NCBI GenBank assembly: GCA_023426125.1
Contig: JAFABI010000067.1
Coordinates: 69,329 to 133,328, forward strand
Direction of reading: 5' to 3'
DNA from: Bacillota bacterium
Lineage (GTDB): Bacteria; Bacillota; Clostridia; Acetivibrionales; DTU013
Length of the DNA stretch: 64,000 bases
Below, piece after piece: positions 1 to 6,376 of the stretch; position 1 is the stretch's first letter, and each line of letters starts with the position of its first letter. Made by a program: the position numbers and the translations under genes. The notes under the pieces are model-generated. The model was not told the DNA's origin, ran no database searches, and was given only the letters and a program-made list of their open reading frames with translations.

Positions 1-15
1 TCGATCGCTTGCAGT

Positions 16-67
16 GCATAAGCCGTATAGCAGCACGCATAAATAGTATAGCGGTACGCATAAGTAT
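16..67. repeat. Short imperfect tandem repeat, 21-bp unit
   Basis: Two adjacent 21-bp units begin at 16 and 37, both starting GCATAA and containing GTATAGC, and a third partial unit starts at 58. The array lies just before the first REP-like hairpin. No coding potential is evident. Confidence 0.6.
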
Positions 68-74
68 GAAAAAA

Positions 75-100
75 TGTAGGGGCGCGCATTGCGCGTCCGC
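75..100 (+). repeat. REP-like hairpin, family 1 (CGCGCA/TGCGCG stem)
   Basis: The copy starts TGTAGGGGC, followed by the palindrome CGCGCA-T-TGCGCG and the tail TCCGC. It is one of about 20 such elements in intergenic DNA of this window. Confidence 0.85.
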
Positions 101-151
101 TTAAAGATAATCTGAAACGGAATAAGTAAAATTATTTTACTAATTTGCCTT

Positions 152-200
152 TTGTCTATTGTTTTCTTCGAAAGATCCATATATAGTATATAGTAGACAA
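152..200. promoter_or_regulatory. Inverted repeat upstream of the lyxose isomerase gene
   Basis: TTGTCTA (152-158) and TAGACAA (194-200) form perfect 7-bp arms separated by 35 bp of AT-rich DNA, ending just before the ribosome binding site (GGAGGTG, 205-211). It could be an operator or a leader hairpin; nothing here decides which. Confidence 0.35.
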
Positions 201-216
201 TAGCGGAGGTGTTTTC

Positions 217-762
217 ATGTTGACCCAGAAACAGGTGGAAGCAGCAAAAAGGAAAGCGCTGGATTATTTTAACAAAGCGGGGATTGTATTGACGGAGGTT
301 GAAAAAGACCATATTGAAGTAGCGGATTTCGGGTTAGGTGAACTTGAGAGTACCGGACTCGAACTGATTACCTATGTCAATACCAGCAGGTGCTGTGCAA
401 AGGAGCTGATCCTGTTTCCGTACCAGACATGTCCGGAACACAGGCATCCTCCGGTCGAAGGGGAACCCGGCAAGGAGGAGACCTTCCGGTGCAGGTGGGG
501 AAAGGTATATCTTTATGTTGAAGGCCAACCGGCTGCAAATCCAAAGGCAAAAGCTCCCATGGGAAGGGAAAAAACCTACACCGTGTGGCAGGAGATTGAA
601 TTGAATCCGGGTGAGCAGTATACGCTTTATCCCAATACAAAGCACTGGTTCCAGGCAGCCTCGGAAGGCGCGGTGGTTTCGGAGTTCTCCACCAAAAGCA
701 GGGATGAAGCCGATATTTTTACCGATGAGGATATAAACAGGATGCCGGAAATTAAAGATTGA
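217..762 (+). CDS. D-lyxose ketol-isomerase (cupin family)
   Basis: This 181-residue protein matches the D-lyxose/D-mannose isomerase family, small cupin enzymes that interconvert D-lyxose with D-xylulose, and often D-mannose with D-fructose, using a divalent metal. The metal site shows as the HRH pair in CPEHRHPP (about residues 74-81), a conserved glutamate in the following GKEETFRCRWG stretch, and a C-terminal histidine in the YPNTKHWFQA segment. Length is normal for the family and no signal peptide is present, so it is cytoplasmic. A GGAGGTG site 5 bp before the ATG supports the start. It stands alone, with a MITE remnant downstream; the other sugar genes of the window are several kb away. 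The family call is firm; the preferred sugar is not readable from sequence. Confidence 0.88.
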   Translation: MLTQKQVEAAKRKALDYFNKAGIVLTEVEKDHIEVADFGLGELESTGLELITYVNTSRCCAKELILFPYQTCPEHRHPPVEGEPGKEETFRCRWGKVYLYVEGQPAANPKAKAPMGREKTYTVWQEIELNPGEQYTLYPNTKHWFQAASEGAVVSEFSTKSRDEADIFTDEDINRMPEIKD

Positions 763-793
763 TGAAAGAAAAAAAGAGCCCATAGCTCCTTTT

Positions 794-889
794 AATACCT
801 TCGGCATTTATGCGCCTTGCAGAAATAATCGCGAATGCTCTATCGCGTTATTTCTGCAAGGATAATTCGGTTGTTTACGCTGTAGTATT
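794..889 (-). mobile_element. MITE-like element, copy 1 (5' part deleted)
   Basis: Relative to the intact copy at 46734-46850 this copy is inverted. It keeps one terminal repeat (GTTTACGCTGTAGTATT, 873-889) and the internal inverted repeat built on CCTTGCAGAAATAA, but most of the other terminus is missing. The open frame at 810-992 starts inside it and is not considered a gene. Confidence 0.8.
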
Positions 890-992
890 CGTTACTATGA
901 TTGAATTTTTCCGGACTTGCCATATTTTCTATTTACCTGTATTATGGAATAAACTGCATAGAGGCAAAAAGCAGAAGAAGGGAAGCGGATAA

Positions 993-1322
993 ATGAGGCT
1001 TGAACGAAAACACAGGCGGCTGATCGTTCTCGGGCTGGGTGTCATCATGATTATTTTCGGTTTGCTGCAGGCAATCGTAAAATTCGAGATAGACAATAAG
1101 ATTATAGACGAAGTCGCGTTCGTTTTTATGATTATTGCTGCTGCCTTGCTTTTTGCCAGGGATAAGAAAAAAGACGAGGATAATACAATAGCCGGCGCAG
1201 AAAAAGGGAATGATAGGATAGGACTAGAAAAAGGCAGGAATAGCGAAAGCATCAATGATACTATTACAACAGGAGAGAAAGAGAGTGTAAACAAAAATGA
1301 GCAATCCGATCGTAACCATTGA
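993..1322 (+). CDS. Small membrane protein of unknown function
   Basis: A 109-residue protein with a basic N-terminus (MRLERKHRR), two hydrophobic segments at about residues 10-28 and 38-56, and a long, highly charged C-terminal tail rich in K, E, D and N. It is probably a two-span inner membrane protein with its tail in the cytoplasm. A GAAGGGA-like site precedes the ATG, and the last 26 bases overlap the cyclophilin gene, which suggests coupling of the two. I do not recognise a family. The overlap and the plausible membrane pattern argue that it is real, but it could be lineage-specific. Confidence 0.6.
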   Translation: MRLERKHRRLIVLGLGVIMIIFGLLQAIVKFEIDNKIIDEVAFVFMIIAAALLFARDKKKDEDNTIAGAEKGNDRIGLEKGRNSESINDTITTGEKESVNKNEQSDRNH

Positions 1323-1815
1323 AATGGAAAACGGCAGCAAAATCAAAGTTGAGTTGTATCCCGAAGTTGCACCCAATACGGTCAACAATTTTGTAGCCCT
1401 TGTAAAGAAAGGCTTTTATAACAACACGGTTTTTCATCGGGTGATCCCCTCTTTCATGATCCAGGGCGGGGATCCGGAGGGAACCGGAATGGGCGGCCCC
1501 GGTTATGGAATAAAGGGAGAGTTTTCCCGCAACGGCTTTACCAATGACTTGAAGCATGATAGGGGCGTGATTTCCATGGCAAGGTCACAAAGTCCCAATT
1601 CGGCAGGTTCCCAGTTTTTCATCATGGTGGAGAAATCCCCGCATCTGGACGGCCAGTATGCCGCATTCGGCAAGGTGACGGAAGGGATGGAGGAAGCGGA
1701 CAGGATCGTTTCGGTGAAAAGGGACTATAACGACAGGCCGGGGGACGAACAGAAGATGAAGTCAGTCACCGTAGAGACCTTCGGAGTAGAATATGCCGAA
1801 CCGGTGAAAGCATAA
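1297..1815 (+). CDS. ppiB: Cyclophilin-type peptidyl-prolyl cis-trans isomerase
   Basis: This 172-residue protein is a single cyclophilin domain without a signal peptide, hence a cytoplasmic proline isomerase assisting protein folding. Diagnostic segments are FHRVIPSFMIQGGDP (catalytic Arg of the FHR motif, about residues 45-60), the GSQFFIM motif with its Gln and Phe at about 105-111, and HLDGQYAAFGKV near 119. Length is standard. The ATG follows a GGAGAGAAAGAGAG purine tract and lies inside the 3' end of the preceding membrane-protein gene. It is a housekeeping enzyme; nothing unusual was seen. Confidence 0.95.
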   Translation: MSNPIVTIEMENGSKIKVELYPEVAPNTVNNFVALVKKGFYNNTVFHRVIPSFMIQGGDPEGTGMGGPGYGIKGEFSRNGFTNDLKHDRGVISMARSQSPNSAGSQFFIMVEKSPHLDGQYAAFGKVTEGMEEADRIVSVKRDYNDRPGDEQKMKSVTVETFGVEYAEPVKA

Positions 1816-1879
1816 TGCAGGTGCCCACTCTGTGATAGTGAGTTAAAAGACATGTACAGGATAGCGATGGAGGTTAAAA

Positions 1880-2473
1880 GTGAACCTGAATAATGCCAGA
1901 TACGAGCTGACCGCGGTCAGGCCTGATCAATATCCGGGCAGCAGCATCCCCGAGGTGGCTTTTGCCGGCAGGTCCAATGTGGGCAAATCATCCATCATCA
2001 ATGCGCTTTTAAATAGAAGAGGGCTGGCTAGAGTAGCTGCCACACCCGGCAAGACAAGGGAGATCAATTTTTACAATATCGACGGCTGCATGTATCTTGT
2101 AGATCTGCCGGGTTATGGCTATGCCAGTGTTTCAAAAGAGAAAAGGTCATCCTGGGGGCAGATCATTGAAACCTACCTGAATATGCGGCTTCAGCTCAAA
2201 CTGTTGATTCTGCTGGTGGATATAAGGCATAAGCCTTCCGACGACGACAGGATCATGTATGATTGGATTTGCAGCCGCAGTGTGCCGCATCTGGTGGTTG
2301 CAACCAAATTGGACAAGATAACCAGAAGCCAGGTGAAAGCAAGGCTTCAGGAGATAAAAACAACGCTTGGTGTGGATGATGACGGTGAGATATTGCCTTT
2401 TTCATCGGAAACGAAGCAAGGCAGGGATGAATTATGGGGGCGGATCAAAGCAATGACAGGGCTGGAGGAATAA
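1880..2473 (+). CDS. ysxC: Ribosome biogenesis GTP-binding protein YsxC/EngB
   Basis: A 197-residue TRAFAC-class GTPase required in many bacteria for large-subunit assembly. It shows the P-loop GRSNVGKS (about residues 31-38), the EngB-type G3 motif DLPGYG (about 75-80) and the G4 motif TKLD (about 143-146). The start is GTG at 1880, supported by GGAGG at 1869-1873; no better upstream start exists. Its 3' end overlaps the following DUF188 gene by 40 bases, so the two are probably co-transcribed and coupled. Confidence 0.95.
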   Translation: MNLNNARYELTAVRPDQYPGSSIPEVAFAGRSNVGKSSIINALLNRRGLARVAATPGKTREINFYNIDGCMYLVDLPGYGYASVSKEKRSSWGQIIETYLNMRLQLKLLILLVDIRHKPSDDDRIMYDWICSRSVPHLVVATKLDKITRSQVKARLQEIKTTLGVDDDGEILPFSSETKQGRDELWGRIKAMTGLEE

Positions 2474-2901
2474 GAATCCTGGTTGACGCAGATGCGTGTC
2501 CCGTTAAGCAGATCATTGTTAAAGCTGCCAGGGAACATGGCGTTCCGGTGGTGATGTTTATTGACACCAGCCATGTATTGAACGACGGGTATTCCGAGGT
2601 CATCACCGTGGACAAGTCGGCGGATTCCGTTGACATAGCCCTTGCAAACAGGGCTTCCAGGGGAGATATCGTCGTTACGCAGGATTATGGTGTGGCGGCT
2701 CTGGTACTGCCTAAAGGGGTCAGAGCACTGAATCAGAATGGGCTTGTCTACACAAACGACAATATTGACAGGCTTCTTTTTGAGCGCCATCTCGGACAAA
2801 AGGTCCGGAGGGCGGGAGGCAGGACGGGCGGACCCCGGAAAAGGACGGCTGAAGATGATGAACGGTTTGAGAGGACTTTTAGGGCAATATTGGAGCAATG
2901 A
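2434..2901 (+). CDS. DUF188 (YaiI/YqxD) family protein
   Basis: A 155-residue member of the YaiI/YqxD (DUF188) family, distant relatives of PIN-like folds whose biochemical role is not established. The signature ILVDADACPVK lies at about residues 14-24, with further acidic positions in VDKSADSVD and VTQDYG that are conserved in the family. Most family members begin right at the first strand (MRILVDADAC), but here that position is an ATA codon, so the nearest usable start is the ATG at 2434 inside engB, adding about a dozen residues. The C-terminus is Arg/Gly-rich (RRAGGRTGGPRKR). Confidence 0.88.
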   Translation: MGADQSNDRAGGIRILVDADACPVKQIIVKAAREHGVPVVMFIDTSHVLNDGYSEVITVDKSADSVDIALANRASRGDIVVTQDYGVAALVLPKGVRALNQNGLVYTNDNIDRLLFERHLGQKVRRAGGRTGGPRKRTAEDDERFERTFRAILEQ

Positions 2902-2908
2902 CAGAGCA

Positions 2909-2980
2909 GCCGCTCCTACAAATTTTCATGCCGTAATTCTTTTACAGCGTTGTACCGGTTCCTATGCTTGCTTTTACAAA
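2909..2980. repeat. Dispersed repeat, related to 54428-54496
   Basis: The segment containing TAATTCTTTTACAGCGT, preceded by CCGCTCCTACA, resembles 54428-54496, where a family 1 REP end is followed by TAATTCTTTTATAGCGT. This looks like a decayed REP plus a shared flank of roughly 70 bp. No gene is seen here. Confidence 0.5.
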
Positions 2981-3010
2981 GATGATATGCTATATTTACA
3001 GTAAGAAACT

Positions 3011-3024
3011 AGGAATATATTCCT
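3011..3024. promoter_or_regulatory. Perfect 14-bp palindrome
   Basis: AGGAATATATTCCT is a perfect palindrome 30 bp before the start of the small membrane protein gene. It may be an operator; no -35/-10 pair could be assigned with confidence. Confidence 0.3.
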
Positions 3025-3053
3025 GAGAAACATCGACAGTTGAGGACCCGGGC

Positions 3054-3383
3054 ATGGTTGAATTGATGGCGTCAGCTTTTATGGCGCTGGCGACGGTAAT
3101 AATTTCATATCTCGCTTTTTTCTTCTGTACAGGTGGTAAAAAGCGCATAAGCATCGGAAGATTCCTTGAGCTTGGCTGGCTGCTGGAAAAAACTCCTGCA
3201 CAGGCTTCATACCTCATGTTCATGGTTCAGTCCTTCCTTGTCATAACAGCTGCGGCATTTGCTTCCAGGGTCTCAAACCATGTCATCCTTACCCTGGATA
3301 TTCTGTACCTCATCAGCATTCTGCTGCTCATTCGATATCACAACTTAAAGAAAGCCTCCAGCACCTCGATTCAGGAAATATAG
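3054..3383 (+). CDS. Small hypothetical membrane protein
   Basis: A 109-residue protein with three predicted hydrophobic spans (about residues 5-25, 50-70 and 77-95), separated by a basic loop (GGKKRISIGR) and ending in a short basic tail. GAGGA (3042-3046) lies 7 bp before the ATG. I do not recognise a family, and no domain motif is visible. It is flanked by repeat-bearing intergenic DNA on both sides, so it is probably a single-gene unit. The membrane pattern and ribosome binding site make it a plausible gene, not a certain one. Confidence 0.5.
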   Translation: MVELMASAFMALATVIISYLAFFFCTGGKKRISIGRFLELGWLLEKTPAQASYLMFMVQSFLVITAAAFASRVSNHVILTLDILYLISILLLIRYHNLKKASSTSIQEI

Positions 3384-3493
3384 CAGGGATATTCCGGCGG
3401 ACGAAGCCGGAAGATCAGCCACCCGGTAATGCATCCGGGGAAATATAACGCGGCGGCAAAATGTCCCCCACCCCTATAGGTGGTGGATACAGA

Positions 3494-3568
3494 ATTGGTT
3501 TTCAGGCGGTGAGAATATCTCTCGCCTGGGATGCATAGGCGAGCAGCAAGCTTTAGCTTGCGACCAGT
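3494..3568 (+). ncRNA. Candidate structured RNA element, copy 1
   Basis: ATTGGT (3494-3499) can pair with ACCAGT (3563-3568). Inside are two hairpins: CAGGCG/CGCCTG (3503-3508, 3523-3528) and GCAAGC-TTTA-GCTTGC (3546-3561). The unpaired linker GATGCATAGGCGAGCA is nearly identical in the second copy at 58328-58402, while both hairpins change sequence yet stay paired. It lies about 95 bp upstream of the SecA2-like gene on the same strand, with a hairpin (3591-3623) between. I cannot match it to a known riboswitch class. Confidence 0.5.
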
Positions 3569-3590
3569 CTCGTTGAAACTCCGCTGTGGT

Positions 3591-3623
3591 AAGGAAATTT
3601 GTCTACAACCGGCAAATTTCCTT
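3591..3623 (+). terminator. Terminator-like hairpin before the secA2-like gene
   Basis: AAGGAAATTTG (3591-3601) pairs perfectly with CAAATTTCCTT (3613-3623), an 11-bp AT-rich stem with an 11-nt loop, but only a short T-run follows. It could end the upstream transcript or act as an attenuator for the SecA2-like gene. Confidence 0.4.
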
Positions 3624-3662
3624 TGAATTAGGTCGTTATAACTGAATGAGAGGATTTTTGTC

Positions 3663-6062
3663 ATGCAAAAAAACAGAAAATTATTGGATTCCCTGAAAAA
3701 TATCAGGTCACACGTAACGGAACTGGATCTTGAGCCCTGCCGCAGACTGCTGGAGGAAATAAACAGGTTTGAATTAGGAAAACTCGACGATAATGCTGTG
3801 AAGAAGCTTTCCCTGGAATTGCGGAAAAAGGCGCTCCATGGAGCAGCCCTTGATTCTCTTGCGGTAGAAGCCTTTGCGCTGGCAAGGGAAGCATCGGCCC
3901 GCGTGCTGGGCATGCGGCATTTTGACGTCCAGGTGCTTGCGGGCATAGCCATGCACCATGGGACGCTGGTGGAAATGCAGACCGGGGAAGGCAAAACGCT
4001 GGCAGCTGTCCTGCCGGCATATTTGAATGCGCTTACGGGAAAAGGGGTGCATGTTCTTACCTTTAACGACTACCTTGCCCGGAGGGATGCGGGCTGGATG
4101 GGGCCTGTCTATGAATACCTCGGGCTTTCGGTGGGCCACGTCAGGGAGGGGATGAGCGCACCGGAACGGAAAAAAGCTTATTCCTGCGACATTACCTATC
4201 TTACTGCCAAGGAGGCCGGGTTTGATTACCTGAGGAGCTTTTTGTGCACCGAAGCCGCTGAACTGGTGCAGCGCCCCTTTCATTTTTCCATCATTGACGA
4301 GGCTGACTCCATCTTGATTGACGAGGCGCGAATTCCCCTGGTTATTGCCGGGAAAACCGAAAAAGCCCATGGGATTGATCCCGCCAGGATGGCTGAAGTG
4401 GTTAAAAGCCTTGAACCGGAGCTGGACTACAGCCTGGACGAATATGAAAGGAACGTGTTCCTGACGGAGAGAGGGACCAACCGCATCGAGGCCTTGTTTA
4501 AATGCGGCAATCTATATGGCGAAAACAACCTCAGCCTGCTGGTGGATGTGAATAACGCCCTTCATGCGCAGGCTCTGTTAAAAAAGGACGTGGACTATAT
4601 CGTCAGGAACGGCAAGGTGGAGCTGGTGGATGAGTTCACGGGCCGCGTGGCGGACAAAAGGCAATGGCCCCACGGACTTCAGGAAGCCATTGAGGCAAAG
4701 GAAGGGATTCTATCCTCGACGAAGGGGCAGATCCTTTCCTCCATCACCCTGCAAAACTTTATCCGGCTGTATCCGCGTATTTGCGGCATGACCGGTACGG
4801 TTCACCCCGCAGAGGAAGAATTTCTTGAATTTTACGGCCTGAATACCGCAGTCATCCCGACAAATAGGAAATGTATCAGAATCGACTACCCCGATGTTAT
4901 TTTCACACACAACAAAGCCAAGCTTGACGCTCTGGCGGAGGAAATATCTGCAGTTCACAATACAGGCCGGCCAATTCTTATCGGCACCCGCAGCGTGGAG
5001 GAGTCGGAATGCCTTGCCTTAATGCTGAAAGAGAAAGGGATAAGCTGCAATGTGCTCAATGCAAGGAATGACGCCCAGGAGGCCGTCATCGTCGCAAATG
5101 CCGGAGCACCGGGTGCGGTTACGGTATCCACAAACATGGCGGGGCGCGGTACCGATATAAAGCTGGGAGGCGCGCACGAGGAAGAACATGACAGGGTTGT
5201 CGGCCTTGGGGGTCTCTATGTCATCGGAACAAACAGGCATGAAAGCAGGCGGATTGACAACCAGCTGAGGGGGAGGGCCGGACGGCAGGGAGATCCCGGA
5301 AGCTCAAAATTTTATGTCAGTCTGGAAGACGATTTGATGAAGCAATACAAGTTGAAGGAATTAATCCCGGGAACACTTTATCCGGAGCAGCAAGACCGGC
5401 CTCTTGAAAACAAGGTTATCCGAAAGGAAATTGCAAGGGCGCAAAGAATCATTGAGGGACAGAATTTTGAAATCCGGCGGACCATGAGGAAGTATTCCGT
5501 ATTGATGGAGCGCCAGAGGCAAATGATATGGCAATGGAGGATGGAAACCCTTTTTGGACTGTATGAGACAACCTTGATGCAGGAAAGACTGGCGGACAGA
5601 TATTACAAGCTTCTGCCGGTGGTGGGAAAGGCAGCTCTTGACAAGGCCGAACGCCAGGTAGTGCTGCACTTTATCAACAGCTGCTGGGCGGACTTCCTGG
5701 ACTTTTTGTCCTATACCAGGGAAACCATCCATCTGGTGAATATCGCCGGAAAAATACCCATCAGTGAATTCAACAAGGTTTCCATTGAGGCCTTTGAAAA
5801 ATTGTTGGCGGATATCAGGGATGAAGCGGCCAACGCCCTTGCTTCGGCTGAAATAACACCCGACGGGATCGATATGGAGAAGGCGGGGCTGAAAGCGCCG
5901 TCGTCCACCTGGACGTATCTTGTGGACGACAGTCCGGAACAGCTGGGAATAACAAGCTTTCCCATGGGCTATGACCCGGTTTCGGTGATGCTGCTTAGCG
6001 TGAGTATGGCCTTACAGGGTTTGCGCAAGATCACGTCGGGAAAGAGAAGACCGTTGAAGTAG
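3663..6062 (+). CDS. secA2: SecA2-like preprotein translocase ATPase
   Basis: A 799-residue DEAD-type motor ATPase of the SecA family. Visible features in order: the nucleotide-binding P-loop MQTGEGKT (about residues 105-112), the DEAD box (about 212-215), the preprotein cross-linking region, the second RecA fold with MTGT and the NMAGRGTDIKLG segment, and the arginine-finger region QLRGRAGRQGDPG, followed by a helical scaffold. It lacks the C-terminal cysteine-rich zinc motif of housekeeping SecA and is somewhat shorter. With no secY2, glycosyltransferase or serine-rich adhesin nearby, it resembles solitary accessory SecA2 proteins that work with the normal SecYEG channel to export a few substrates. 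A structured RNA-like element and a hairpin lie directly upstream. Family assignment is firm; the SecA2 role is inferred. Confidence 0.85.
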   Translation: MQKNRKLLDSLKNIRSHVTELDLEPCRRLLEEINRFELGKLDDNAVKKLSLELRKKALHGAALDSLAVEAFALAREASARVLGMRHFDVQVLAGIAMHHGTLVEMQTGEGKTLAAVLPAYLNALTGKGVHVLTFNDYLARRDAGWMGPVYEYLGLSVGHVREGMSAPERKKAYSCDITYLTAKEAGFDYLRSFLCTEAAELVQRPFHFSIIDEADSILIDEARIPLVIAGKTEKAHGIDPARMAEVVKSLEPELDYSLDEYERNVFLTERGTNRIEALFKCGNLYGENNLSLLVDVNNALHAQALLKKDVDYIVRNGKVELVDEFTGRVADKRQWPHGLQEAIEAKEGILSSTKGQILSSITLQNFIRLYPRICGMTGTVHPAEEEFLEFYGLNTAVIPTNRKCIRIDYPDVIFTHNKAKLDALAEEISAVHNTGRPILIGTRSVEESECLALMLKEKGISCNVLNARNDAQEAVIVANAGAPGAVTVSTNMAGRGTDIKLGGAHEEEHDRVVGLGGLYVIGTNRHESRRIDNQLRGRAGRQGDPGSSKFYVSLEDDLMKQYKLKELIPGTLYPEQQDRPLENKVIRKEIARAQRIIEGQNFEIRRTMRKYSVLMERQRQMIWQWRMETLFGLYETTLMQERLADRYYKLLPVVGKAALDKAERQVVLHFINSCWADFLDFLSYTRETIHLVNIAGKIPISEFNKVSIEAFEKLLADIRDEAANALASAEITPDGIDMEKAGLKAPSSTWTYLVDDSPEQLGITSFPMGYDPVSVMLLSVSMALQGLRKITSGKRRPLK

Positions 6063-6111
6063 TTTCGCCGAACTTGGGCACAGGTATCGCGTTATCATAG
6101 ATAGCCTTTGT

Positions 6112-6135
6112 GGACGCGCAATGCGCGTCCCTACA
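6112..6135 (-). repeat. REP-like hairpin, family 1
   Basis: An inverted copy (CGCGCA-A-TGCGCG stem, ending CCCTACA). The following 70 bp resembles the flank of the copy at 61540-61565. The whole 314-bp gap 6063-6376 holds only repeats. Confidence 0.8.
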
Positions 6136-6223
6136 CTTTTCAGATGCATGTGTGCTGCCCTGCGGCATGGGCCTTGGTATGAAAAAGCTTGATGCAGAGG
6201 TCATTTGGCCATAAAGCATACAG

Positions 6224-6250
6224 TGTAGGGGCGGCCATTGGCCGTCCGCC
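6224..6250 (+). repeat. REP-like hairpin, family 1 (CGGCCA/TGGCCG stem)
   Basis: TGTAGGGGC followed by CGGCCA-T-TGGCCG. The flanks (ATAAAGCATACAG before, GTGACGGTAAGCA after) recur at 56981 and 61418. Together with the inverted copy at 6112 it forms a divergent pair. Confidence 0.85.
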
Positions 6251-6276
6251 CGTGACGGTAAGCACAAAGCATGGAT

Positions 6277-6307
6277 GTGGGACAATAAACCTGTCCCCCT
6301 GTCCCAC
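6277..6307. repeat. Hairpin between converging genes
   Basis: GTGGGACA (6277-6284) pairs with TGTCCCAC (6300-6307) across a 15-nt loop containing CTGTCCCC, reminiscent of repeat family 2. It sits between the converging SecA2-like gene and the AraC regulator gene. Confidence 0.5.
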
Positions 6308-6376
6308 AATGCGCGCCCCTCAGGATAGGAGTTTCACAGCGATGCCGTGAAGAGGCCAAGGCCAATCGTTGACGGC

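Noticed and set aside
810..992. 60-codon open frame before the small membrane protein gene
   Set aside because: Its start lies inside the truncated MITE copy and the product has no recognisable features.
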